Positions 14,002-21,554 of a stretch of DNA of 23,593 bases are shown in pieces. The notes under the pieces are model-generated. The model was not told where the DNA came from. It made no database searches and was given only the letters and a program-made list of their open reading frames with translations. Every line of letters starts with the position of its first letter. The first letter of the stretch is position 1. Both the position numbers and the translations under genes were made by a program. Origin of the DNA: a virus; IMG/VR virus record IMGVR_UViG_3300017917_000028, positions 1 through 23,593 of that record. One strand, 5' to 3'.

Positions 14002-15018
14002 TTATTTAACTGATTTTGTGATAGCTTGCATTGCGGCAGCGATGTAAGGGTCATTAACAACCACTTTCTTTTCTTCAGCAATGTCTACCTGTTCATGAAG
14101 TTGCTCTTCATCGGCCTTTTTTACGCCTGATGGAAAGTAATTTTCACGGATGGTTTCAAGCTTCTCTTTGTATTCTTCCTCTGTGGAGAAATCAACGCTC
14201 TCTGCGAGTGACTTGATTTTTTCAACTTGAGTTGCTGTCAAACCCTCTGTAACTTCACGGGTAATTTCTACTTTGCGTGATTCAACTAATGACTTCTTAG
14301 TTTCAATACCACGCTCAATTTCCTCATTCAACTTACCTTCAAGTTCTTCAACTTTAGTTGCAAGTTCTTCAACGAGGTCAACTTTTTCAGCTGGAACATC
14401 AATATAGTGTTCAGCGAAAAGATTGCGTAAACCAGCGATGAAATCTTCTGTTAATTCAGCACGAAGTCCTGATTCAATTGCGATTTCATTGTCGGCAATC
14501 CATTGTTCTACAACATATGATAGGTAATCATTTACCTTCTCAGTCAAGTCAGATTTAACTGCTTCAACTGCTTCTTCTAACATACCAGCATAGCGGGCTT
14601 CTGTTTCTTCAGCGATTTGAGCAATACGGTCTTGAACACGAGCTTCAAAAATTGTAGTTACTTTAGATTTAAATTCTTCAGAAATTGTTGCATCGTCAGC
14701 AAAAATTGCATTAACGTCAGCAGACAAGTCCATAGATTCTTCTGCAACAACTTCAGCTTCAACTTCAGTTTCTTCTTTCTTCAAAGAATCTACTGTTTTG
14801 CCTGATGCGTCAGATGCTTTTGTAGTTGGTGCTGTTGCTGACTTAGCAGCTTTAGTAGCATCAATCTTGTTAGAATCATCATCTGGTTTAGAATTTTGTG
14901 GTGTTGGACCGCCCAAATCAACTACTGTACCGTCAGCCTTTGGCATTGGTTCAGCATTCTTGCCTTTTGTTCCGGCAAGGATTTCTGCAGCAGCCTCAAA
15001 TAGTTTGTTTTGTGCCAT
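14002..15018 (-). CDS. 22: prohead scaffold (core) protein gp22
   Basis: Internal scaffold around which the capsid assembles, later digested by gp21. The 338-residue protein has a low-complexity Ala/Asp/Lys/Thr-rich N-terminus (about 20-100). Long acidic helices follow, rich in Glu, Ala, Val and Lys, with predicted coiled coils (about 115-300). Many (L/I)xE-like sites could be cut by gp21. It ends in ITKSVK. Composition and position between genes 21 and 23 identify it. A consensus late box TATAAATA at 15043-15050 lies 25 bases upstream, with AGGAG before the ATG. Confidence 0.9.
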   Translation of the reverse strand: MAQNKLFEAAAEILAGTKGKNAEPMPKADGTVVDLGGPTPQNSKPDDDSNKIDATKAAKSATAPTTKASDASGKTVDSLKKEETEVEAEVVAEESMDLSADVNAIFADDATISEEFKSKVTTIFEARVQDRIAQIAEETEARYAGMLEEAVEAVKSDLTEKVNDYLSYVVEQWIADNEIAIESGLRAELTEDFIAGLRNLFAEHYIDVPAEKVDLVEELATKVEELEGKLNEEIERGIETKKSLVESRKVEITREVTEGLTATQVEKIKSLAESVDFSTEEEYKEKLETIRENYFPSGVKKADEEQLHEQVDIAEEKKVVVNDPYIAAAMQAITKSVK

Positions 15019-15042
15019 TAGGAATCTCCTTTTGTGATTGCT

Positions 15043-15050
15043 TATTTATA
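15043..15050 (-). promoter_or_regulatory. T4-type late promoter of genes 22-23
   Basis: Exact minus-strand TATAAATA in the short gap between the gene 21 stop (15055) and the gene 22 start (15018). It is the expected target of gp55 encoded in the same window and would boost scaffold and capsid synthesis. Confidence 0.8.
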
Positions 15051-15054
15051 ATTA

Positions 15055-15705
15055 TTAAAGTTTTGAAATAAAATTGTTGAAAAGGTGTAATGCTACCTCT
15101 TCTAATTGTTTACTTGAGGCCTTCTTAATTTGTTGTTTTGCGTTATCAATGTCTATCTCTACGAACCGACCTTCAACAAACAGCCACTCTTTGCCTTCCA
15201 TGATGCCGTTAACAAAAGCACCAGGAGCAGATGGGTCAGCCACAATATCAGCTGCGGTAGCTAATCGGAAATCGTCTTGAACAATGCTCAATCCGTTATC
15301 TCCTTGTACCAATGAACCCATGCCTCTTGATGAAACTCCTAATGAAACACCGTTCTCAATAAAATTGCGAGCGATATTACCATAAGGTGTGTCAAGAATC
15401 TTTGCTTTACCAATAAAAACATTACCATCTTGTTTCAATTCTGTGATAAGATGTGATGCTCTTTCTAAGTTAATAGAAGGAGTATCAGGATGGCCTAGTT
15501 CACCCAATGCACGTTTAGGTTCAACGAACTCTTTAACGTAACGGTCAACTTCTCTAGCCAATGTGTCAATCTTATACATACGGCGATTCTTGTTGCCTTG
15601 TTCTGCAACCAGAAATGGTCCTTGTATGTATAATGCTTTTTTACCATCTTCTGTTGATTCAGTAAGATAACTTACTTCTTCAATGCGTTCTGTGATTAGT
15701 TTCAT
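15055..15705 (-). CDS. 21: prohead core protease gp21
   Basis: Serine protease that matures the T4-type prohead by cutting gp23, gp22 and other core proteins. From the chosen ATG it has 216 residues, about the T4 length. The likely catalytic His is in ELGHPDTP (His72) and the Ser in GVSSRGMGS (Ser125 or Ser126), matching the herpesvirus-like protease family. A longer in-frame start at 15771 would run back into the upstream gene. MKLITERIEEV at 15705 matches known gp21 starts and lies one base after that gene's stop. Confidence 0.95.
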   Translation of the reverse strand: MKLITERIEEVSYLTESTEDGKKALYIQGPFLVAEQGNKNRRMYKIDTLAREVDRYVKEFVEPKRALGELGHPDTPSINLERASHLITELKQDGNVFIGKAKILDTPYGNIARNFIENGVSLGVSSRGMGSLVQGDNGLSIVQDDFRLATAADIVADPSAPGAFVNGIMEGKEWLFVEGRFVEIDIDNAKQQIKKASSKQLEEVALHLFNNFISKL

Positions 15706-15706
15706 T

Positions 15707-16075
15707 TTAAGCCGCATCCAAATCTGTTGTAAAGGTTGCTGTCTTAGATACTTGTAATACCAATGTACCACCTGTACCTGAATTTGTTACATAGATATTT
15801 GATGTTGCACCATTAGCAACTGCAATATCTGTTTGAGTAAATGGTAAATAGTTGTTGTCTTTTAATTCCAAAACTAATGTACCTGAAGTGTTGTTGCCAC
15901 GATATACTCTCCAGTAACCATCTGTTGATGAAGCAACAGCACCAATTGTTGCTGATGTGATTGTTTCTGTTTCTACATTTGTAGATAGTGATGATAGAGT
16001 AATTAAAGTAGCAGTATTGCCAACAACGGTAATTGTTGACTTAGAACGTTTTGCGTTTACAATTTCGTATGGCAT
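15707..16075 (-). CDS. beta-rich virion-associated protein of unknown function
   Basis: I do not recognise this family. The 122 residues are rich in Thr, Ser, Val, Ala, Gly and Asn with alternating hydrophobic residues, typical of an all-beta surface domain. Examples are STITVVGNTATLITLSSL, YWRVYRGNNTSGTLVLELKD and SNIYVTNSGTGGTLVLQVSK, where GTLVL occurs twice, about 40 residues apart. It has only two Lys/Arg-rich spots and no Cys. It sits between prohead genes 68-like and 21 with almost no spacing, so it is made with the head proteins. A head decoration protein is a reasonable guess, but a tail or fibre role is not excluded. Confidence 0.75.
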   Translation of the reverse strand: MPYEIVNAKRSKSTITVVGNTATLITLSSLSTNVETETITSATIGAVASSTDGYWRVYRGNNTSGTLVLELKDNNYLPFTQTDIAVANGATSNIYVTNSGTGGTLVLQVSKTATFTTDLDAA

Positions 16076-16510
16076 TTATCGTATTCCCATTGATGTTCGG
16101 CGGCGAATAGACATTTTTCTCTTTAGAAGTGTTCTGCCCAATTTAGCCTTACCTTTTGTTTTCCAATATCTTTTAAGCTTTCTTGCTTTATTAATTCTTT
16201 GAATTGCTGGAACTCGTTTAACACTATTACCAGAAATTCTATATCCTTTAATTGCTGATTTGCGAACATTTCGTTGAACAACAATACGGCCTTTTTTGTT
16301 TCTACGAATACGTCTGCGAATCTTCACAACACGACCCATCTTAATACGATTGGGTGTTCCTGCTTCAGTCAAATCTTCTGCATATGTATCACCAACAACA
16401 ACAGGCTTTAATTGTTCTAAAGACTGAGTTGCAATTTCATTAAGGCGATTATATAATTCTTCTTTTGCCTCTTTTAATTTGTTTTGTAATAACAAATCAA
16501 TGAAATTCAT
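16076..16510 (-). CDS. basic prohead core-like protein (gp68-like by position)
   Basis: A 144-residue protein in two parts. The N-terminus (NFIDLLLQNKLKEAKEEL and on, residues 2-45) is a helical segment resembling the gp67-like protein encoded at 17327. The C-terminal two thirds are extremely basic, with arginine- and lysine-rich stretches such as KIRRRIRRNKKGR and LLKRKMSIRRRTSMG. T4 encodes gp68, a 141-residue prohead core protein, at this place between genes 67 and 21. Length and position therefore support a gp68 counterpart, though sequence alone does not prove it. The basic tail could bind DNA or the acidic scaffold. Stop and start touch the neighbouring genes (4-bp overlap upstream). 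Confidence 0.7.
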   Translation of the reverse strand: MNFIDLLLQNKLKEAKEELYNRLNEIATQSLEQLKPVVVGDTYAEDLTEAGTPNRIKMGRVVKIRRRIRRNKKGRIVVQRNVRKSAIKGYRISGNSVKRVPAIQRINKARKLKRYWKTKGKAKLGRTLLKRKMSIRRRTSMGIR

Positions 16511-17325
16511 CTAACACTCTTCCAAGCAAAATCAGCAGCCTTACTCATATGATGTTTTGATTTTGCCATCATATCTGAGAATTTCTTTTTATTCTCATCA
16601 TTTAATGCTTTATGTACCGTCAACAATGCGTGTGCAGTTTGAACATCAACACTACTTGTGCTGCCGTCTTGATGTTTAATCTTACCCATTTGGTGTTTAT
16701 CTTTAATACCCTGTAGGTGTTTTACAACATCTTCAGTAATTGTTTCTTCTGATTGTATTGGAGCATCAATAGATTCTTTATCTGAATAAGGAATACTAAA
16801 ATATTTTTTCAAACGGTCATTATAGTAAAGAGCAATTTTAGTATCATTAGGATACAAACGAATAGCTTTGCGTTTTAAAACCAATGTAAAAGGTGGGTCA
16901 CCTTTTAATGTTTCTTCTTCGTTGATTTCAAATTCTTCATCAACTTCTTTTGGTTCTTTACCGTAAGCAGAATCACCTACTTTGATTCGGTGAGCTCTAA
17001 CTTTACGACCAGATGGTCCAATCTTATAATCAGAAGTATCCACAACACCTTCTTCCAATTCTTCTCTAACAGCACGGCGTGTCTGTTGGAAAATTTGTTT
17101 ATTATTAGTTACAAGGTCAACCATTTTATTAAACAAGTCTTGCATCATTTGACGGTCTTGTTGATTAAAAACAGGCTTATCTTCACCCATTTTTTGCAAG
17201 ATTTTATGTAAACGATTAACTTGTGATTTATTGGCTAAACCAGCACGAACAAGAGTATCAAACTTTGAATAGTCTTGTTTTTCTTCTTCGGTAAGATTTA
17301 ACTTAAACTCTTGTAACGATTTCAT
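16507..17325 (-). CDS. head-module protein of unknown function
   Basis: A 272-residue protein that I cannot assign. The N-terminal 90 residues are helical (MKSLQEFKLNLTEEEK, then FDTLVRAGLANKSQ, RLHKILQKM). The middle part has an RRAVREELEEG helix and a beta-rich segment (FTLVLKRKAIRLYPNDTKIA). The C-terminus is helical and His/Lys-rich (VVKHLQGIKDKHQMGK, MMAKSKHHMSKAADFAWKSVR). No membrane segment is visible. It is inserted between the gp67-like and gp68-like genes, one base after the former and overlapping the latter, so a core or vertex role is inferred. The frame is open to 17397, but those codons overlap gene 67. The ATG at 17325 is chosen. Confidence 0.75.
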   Translation of the reverse strand: MKSLQEFKLNLTEEEKQDYSKFDTLVRAGLANKSQVNRLHKILQKMGEDKPVFNQQDRQMMQDLFNKMVDLVTNNKQIFQQTRRAVREELEEGVVDTSDYKIGPSGRKVRAHRIKVGDSAYGKEPKEVDEEFEINEEETLKGDPPFTLVLKRKAIRLYPNDTKIALYYNDRLKKYFSIPYSDKESIDAPIQSEETITEDVVKHLQGIKDKHQMGKIKHQDGSTSSVDVQTAHALLTVHKALNDENKKKFSDMMAKSKHHMSKAADFAWKSVR

Positions 17326-17326
17326 A

Positions 17327-17521
17327 TTATTCAGCAGCAGGTTCTTCTGTTGGTTCTTCGGTAGTAACTTCTTCTCCACCAAACATAGTGGCACCAATTT
17401 CTTGTTTTTTAGCTTCTAGTGCTTCAAATGCACGAGCAGATAACAATTCATCCAAAATATCTTTGGCATCCGTATTGTTACCTTGTCCTACTAAATCTAT
17501 AAAGTTGCGAACTTGTTCCAT
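17327..17521 (-). CDS. 67: prohead core protein gp67-like
   Basis: A 64-residue protein with an N-terminal helix pair (VRNFIDLVGQGNNTDAKDIL, then ARAFEALEAKKQEIG) and an acidic Glu/Thr/Pro tail (EEVTTEEPTEEPAAE). T4 gp67 has the same plan: a helical head with the pattern LI-AIKSNDLVAARKL, then an acidic tail. It also lies directly after portal gene 20. It is part of the internal core of the prohead and probably a gp21 substrate. A perfect late box (17539-17546) and a GGAG site precede the ATG. Confidence 0.82.
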   Translation of the reverse strand: MEQVRNFIDLVGQGNNTDAKDILDELLSARAFEALEAKKQEIGATMFGGEEVTTEEPTEEPAAE

Positions 17522-17530
17522 AATATCTCC

Positions 17531-19192
17531 TTATTTTCTATTTATACCAGATGAAAACTTTTCAACCATTGCATCAAGTTCCGGTGTTAACGACTCCGAG
17601 GCGCCCGCTTCTGTAACGTTGTCCTCGGGAGGGTATTGTTCTTCTGAAACTTCTGGTTGTATGGCGTTTCCTTGGGCGTCAACAGGTGTCCGTGGTCCTT
17701 CTTCTTCAATTTGTTTCTCCATTTGTTCAATATCTTCGTCAGTCATTTGAAGAACATTCTTCTTAACCCACTCAGCAGAGTAGTAACGACCAACATAAGG
17801 GTCAATAAATTGTAATGCCTGCAATCTAGCTTGTAACAATTCAGCATTACGCAATTCTACAAAATTATTGTCTTTCTTAAAATCATAATAAATGAATTCT
17901 TTAAATTCTTCCCATTCTTCTTGTGTGCAAATACCTTTAAGTGTTAATTGAATCTTTAAGGCATGGTCAAAAGCTTGAGTAAATTTATTACGAAGTTTTT
18001 GAATAAACTTATTAAATTTAAGTTCATCTCTAGTTACTTCTGTTGTTCTACCTAAACCAATCATACCACCACCTGCATTTTGTGGGTCTAATCGTGAATA
18101 AGGAACATTCATTGATTGTAATAGTTTCTTTTGGAAGTAAATCACATCTGCCAACTCACCAAGATTTTGGCCAGCTGGTAGTGTTGTAATCTCTGTACCT
18201 TTACCACCTTCACGGCGAGGCAACCAGAAATCTTCCAACATTGACATATGTTTACGGTCATCACGCAACTCACCAGTTGCAGCATCGTAAACCATTTTAT
18301 TTTTATATTTTACCATAATATCACGAAGATATTGTTCTGCTTTACCTTTTGGTAAATTACCAACATCAATGTAAAATATTCTACGCTCTGGTGCTCGTGA
18401 TAAACGGTAGATAACGATAGCATCTTCAATCATTCGTAATTGATTGAGAGATTTAATTGCTTTATGTAAATAAGAAATTACAAAAGTATTCTTTGCATCC
18501 ATCAATCCTGAATTAACATTAATGACGGATTCTGGTGCAATTCTTAGACCTGAATTTGTACCAGCTGTATAGTTTTGTGCAGCTGATGGTCTTTCATTGT
18601 AAACATAATATTCTGCGGTTGAAGCAATTACATCAGCACCAGTTTTGGCATCTTTGCCTTTTTTAATTTCTCTTACTTTACGAATCTTGCGTGGGTCAAT
18701 ATATCGTAGTTCTTGTATACCTTCTTTTGGATTTTTATCATTTACCAAAACATGGTAATACAAACGACCATCAATATACCATCTACGGAAAATATCATCT
18801 GCAAGATTATTGAAATTCATCATGCGAAGAATATTTTGAAATTCTTCAGCAATTTTCTTTTTGATTGTTTCTGGTTGTTTAAGATTGTCCATCTTAATAT
18901 CAACAACCGTACCATCCTTTTCGTGGGTGATTGCTTCGTCAACAATCTCGGTGATGGCTTGGTCACACTCAGGGTGATTTGCCATTTCACGATAACGGGT
19001 AATTAATTCTAGTTCGTTGCGAACTGCACCTTCTAGGTCAACATATGTACCATAGTGTGCGTTTTGAGTGATGGTTACAGCACCATCATCTAATGATTCG
19101 GTTGGAAGTGCGAAAGATGCCTGTTCAGGTTTTTCTTTCTGAACGATATCTTTACTACCTAATGTGAAGCCAAATAGTTTGATTGCAGCCAC
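17531..19192 (-). CDS. 20: portal protein gp20
   Basis: Dodecameric portal at the DNA-entry vertex, the initiator of prohead assembly and docking site for terminase and neck. The 553 residues include conserved T4-like portal blocks: NELELITRYREMANHPE and DQAITEIVDEAI near 60-90, RRWYIDGRLYYHVLV and ELRYIDPRKIRKVREI near 140-175, then APERRIFYIDVGNLP and QNAGGGMIGLGRTTEVTRDELKF pieces further on. The start codon is GTG at 19192, with AAGGA eight bases upstream, and no ATG is nearby. The C-terminal 60 residues are acidic and low in complexity, as usual in this family. Confidence 0.97.
   Translation of the reverse strand: MAAIKLFGFTLGSKDIVQKEKPEQASFALPTESLDDGAVTITQNAHYGTYVDLEGAVRNELELITRYREMANHPECDQAITEIVDEAITHEKDGTVVDIKMDNLKQPETIKKKIAEEFQNILRMMNFNNLADDIFRRWYIDGRLYYHVLVNDKNPKEGIQELRYIDPRKIRKVREIKKGKDAKTGADVIASTAEYYVYNERPSAAQNYTAGTNSGLRIAPESVINVNSGLMDAKNTFVISYLHKAIKSLNQLRMIEDAIVIYRLSRAPERRIFYIDVGNLPKGKAEQYLRDIMVKYKNKMVYDAATGELRDDRKHMSMLEDFWLPRREGGKGTEITTLPAGQNLGELADVIYFQKKLLQSMNVPYSRLDPQNAGGGMIGLGRTTEVTRDELKFNKFIQKLRNKFTQAFDHALKIQLTLKGICTQEEWEEFKEFIYYDFKKDNNFVELRNAELLQARLQALQFIDPYVGRYYSAEWVKKNVLQMTDEDIEQMEKQIEEEGPRTPVDAQGNAIQPEVSEEQYPPEDNVTEAGASESLTPELDAMVEKFSSGINRK
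17539..17546 (-). promoter_or_regulatory. T4-type late promoter of gene 67
   Basis: Exact minus-strand TATAAATA inside the last codons of gene 20, 17 bases before the gene 67 start codon. It would give extra transcription of the core, protease and scaffold genes. Confidence 0.72.
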
Positions 19193-19214
19193 TTATCTTA
19201 TCCTTTGTATCATT

Positions 19215-19246
19215 ATAAAAAAGCAAGGGAGAGATTAACTCTCCCT
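19215..19246 (-). terminator. intrinsic terminator after gene 19
   Basis: Minus strand stem AGGGAGAG / CTCTCCCT (19239-19246 and 19226-19233), 5-base loop, then TGC and six T. It separates the tail genes 18-19 from the head genes starting at 20. Gene 20 would need read-through or a promoter that I cannot recognise. Confidence 0.9.
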
Positions 19247-19250
19247 ATAC

Positions 19251-19796
19251 TTATGCTACGTTGTCCTCAGCTGATTCCCACCATTGATATGATAGAGTTA
19301 CTGTGAACTCCTCAATGGTATCATTTGAACCCCAATCAACATCAATTGGACTCAAATCTGTTGGGAAAACACCGATGAACTTGTATTTCTTCAATGTGTC
19401 ACCATTTTTGCCATACTGACGAACTTCTGAATCAACAGTATAACCAAGTGGTGTAGTAGCAGCTGGATTGCGAATATTGGTTGCATGACTGTTCATACCA
19501 TTCATCCAACGTTCAAAAGCATTGCGAATAACAAAATCTTCATCGTTAATAACTGAAATAGTCCAGTCTGTAAAAGTTCTGTTACCTGCAAACTTTAGTT
19601 CACGACCAAAATACTGAACAGGTACCGTGTTCACTGTGGAACCTGGTAACTGTGCAGTTTTACACATAAAGCTTAATTTAGTTTGTGCATTTCCTGGCAG
19701 TGCGAAAGCCGGAAACGGCATAGTCACCTCAAATAAATTTGGGCGGGCACCGTCTCCAACCATCTGAGAGCGGAATTCATTTACATTAAATGCCAT
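19251..19796 (-). CDS. 19: tail tube protein gp19
   Basis: Forms the inner tube of the contractile tail. The 181 residues show the T4-like tube pattern: FNVNEFRSQMVGDGARPNLF at the start, TAQLPGSTVNTVPVQYFGRE, TFTDWTISVINDEDFVIRNAF, ERWMNGMNSHATN, and the ending EEFTVTLSYQWWE. It is adjacent to sheath gene 18 in the usual order. A paralogue with the same fold is encoded at 12021. A variant late box precedes it at 19818-19825, and AGGAG precedes the ATG. Confidence 0.97.
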   Translation of the reverse strand: MAFNVNEFRSQMVGDGARPNLFEVTMPFPAFALPGNAQTKLSFMCKTAQLPGSTVNTVPVQYFGRELKFAGNRTFTDWTISVINDEDFVIRNAFERWMNGMNSHATNIRNPAATTPLGYTVDSEVRQYGKNGDTLKKYKFIGVFPTDLSPIDVDWGSNDTIEEFTVTLSYQWWESAEDNVA

Positions 19797-19817
19797 TTAA
19801 GTTTCTCCTATCTCTCT

Positions 19818-19825
19818 TATTTATT
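19818..19825 (-). promoter_or_regulatory. late promoter variant of gene 19
   Basis: Minus-strand AATAAATA, one base from the TATAAATA consensus, placed across the stop of gene 18 and 21 bases before the gene 19 start. Gene 19 needs many copies, so a private late promoter is plausible. Confidence 0.5.
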
Positions 19826-21491
19826 AGAACTGTCCAACTACTTCTTCAAAGCTTACACCTGTGCGAACTGCCACAAAGTTAAGTTGAATGTAGTTAATAG
19901 AACGAGCTGGTTTGATGTAGATATCACCAACAAATTCGTTGCGGTCAATAACTTCACCTGTATTATTTGTTGTATCACAAACAACACGGAAGTCATAGAT
20001 ACCACGGCGACCTTGAACATCACGCAAGAACGGTTCTACTAAGTTAACAAAAGCTGCACGGGTAAATTCATCGTTGAATTCAAATAATGAAGAACGAGCT
20101 GCACGAGCAACTGCCTTTTCCAAGATAATGAATAAACGGCGAACATTGATGCGGTCAAATGCTGACGGACGAGCCAACAATGTCTTGTCACCATATAGAA
20201 CTGTACCTTCACCTGGGAATGTTACAACAGGGTTAACACCGTCTTTATACAATGAATCACGTTCTGATTTTGTTGGGTTCCAAGAAAGTTTAACAACATT
20301 CTTGATTACACCACGATTGAAACCAGCTGGTGAGAACCATGGGTCACGTTGATTGTCTGTGCGAACACATAGACCAGCAATATCACCATTCAATGGAATC
20401 CAACGGTATGTATCGTTATATTTGTCGTATTGATATTTCCATGCAGAATCCATAACAGCATATGAAGATGATGTATGACTTGCACGAGTTGTTGCAATAT
20501 CAGCAGCTTCAGAACCTGCGTTATCAATAACATCAGAAGATGATGGAGAGATAAACACTAGGCAATCTTTACGAGTTTCTGCAATTGATACCAAATAGTT
20601 TGGAATAGTTGAACCACTTGTTGGACCAGCCAGCAAGAAAGATACATCTACTGATTCAGGATTTTCAAACTTATCATATGAAGAAGTTAAATCGCCTGTT
20701 GTTGGGTTACCCACAACACCACCACTTAATGTATAGTTACCTACAGATGTAGTATTTGTAAATGTTACACCAGCTGCAGCAGTTCCCCAATTGGTACCAG
20801 CAGCAGGATGTGATGCCCACCAAACATATTTTGAACGATTATTAACAACATCTTTATAATAGTTTGTAGAACCATCTGAGTTTTTAGCATCAGAAGCTTT
20901 AGAAACGAAACCAAATTTTTCTAAAACTGTGTTTGCTGTACCAGAGAAAGCACCTGTTGTATCAATAACAACAATGTGCAATTCATCGTTTGTGCCACCT
21001 TTAGCGGTTGCCCAATCTGATGTATCTGGAGAATCAGAGAAAGATGAAGAATATGTCCAACCAACATATGTGTTAGCATCAACCAAAGATACTTTTAGTG
21101 AATTACCTAAAGCACCTGGATATTTTGCAATAAATGTGTCGCTACCAGAACCACTTGAATGGTTTTGTTCGTAGTCGTCACGATTCTCTACTAAAACACC
21201 TGTACCAGATGTTGTAGCATTACGAGCAGTATTGTTAGCTGAACGAACAGCACGCAATGTTCCACCGTAAGATAAGAAGTTGGAAGCAGTAAAGAAATAC
21301 TGGTAGGTATTAGCGTCTGGTTTACCGAATGTATCTACAAGTTGGATTTCGTTATCAAGAGTGATAATCTCGTTAACTGGACCCCATGCAAAATTACCGG
21401 CAAGACCACCAGCAGTAGTGCCAACAGAAGGAACAACTGTTGTCAAATCTACTTCGGAGACGTTAACTCCTGGTGATAATTGAAAAGCCAT
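19824..21491 (-). CDS. 18: contractile tail sheath protein gp18
   Basis: Contractile sheath subunit. The 555 residues start with the typical LSPGVNVSEVDLTTVVPSVGTT region and end with the conserved sheath domain: FPGEGTVLYGDKTLL, FDRINVRRLFIILEKAV, FVNLVEPFLRDVQGRRGI, DIYIKPARSINYIQLNF. The middle (about 95-370) is the variable surface domain, Ser/Thr/Gly/Asn-rich and beta in character. It is shorter than the 659-residue T4 protein. GGAG stands eight bases before the ATG. Confidence 0.97.
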   Translation of the reverse strand: MAFQLSPGVNVSEVDLTTVVPSVGTTAGGLAGNFAWGPVNEIITLDNEIQLVDTFGKPDANTYQYFFTASNFLSYGGTLRAVRSANNTARNATTSGTGVLVENRDDYEQNHSSGSGSDTFIAKYPGALGNSLKVSLVDANTYVGWTYSSSFSDSPDTSDWATAKGGTNDELHIVVIDTTGAFSGTANTVLEKFGFVSKASDAKNSDGSTNYYKDVVNNRSKYVWWASHPAAGTNWGTAAAGVTFTNTTSVGNYTLSGGVVGNPTTGDLTSSYDKFENPESVDVSFLLAGPTSGSTIPNYLVSIAETRKDCLVFISPSSSDVIDNAGSEAADIATTRASHTSSSYAVMDSAWKYQYDKYNDTYRWIPLNGDIAGLCVRTDNQRDPWFSPAGFNRGVIKNVVKLSWNPTKSERDSLYKDGVNPVVTFPGEGTVLYGDKTLLARPSAFDRINVRRLFIILEKAVARAARSSLFEFNDEFTRAAFVNLVEPFLRDVQGRRGIYDFRVVCDTTNNTGEVIDRNEFVGDIYIKPARSINYIQLNFVAVRTGVSFEEVVGQF

Positions 21492-21543
21492 GTTATGTTC
21501 TCCTTTGAATATTCATTAGAACTTTTATCATTATTTTATTCTC

Positions 21544-21551
21544 TATTTATG
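21544..21551 (-). promoter_or_regulatory. late promoter variant of gene 18
   Basis: Minus-strand CATAAATA, one base from the late consensus, in the 63-bp gap between genes 17 and 18 and about 50 bases before the gene 18 start. Confidence 0.5.
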
Positions 21552-21554
21552 TTT

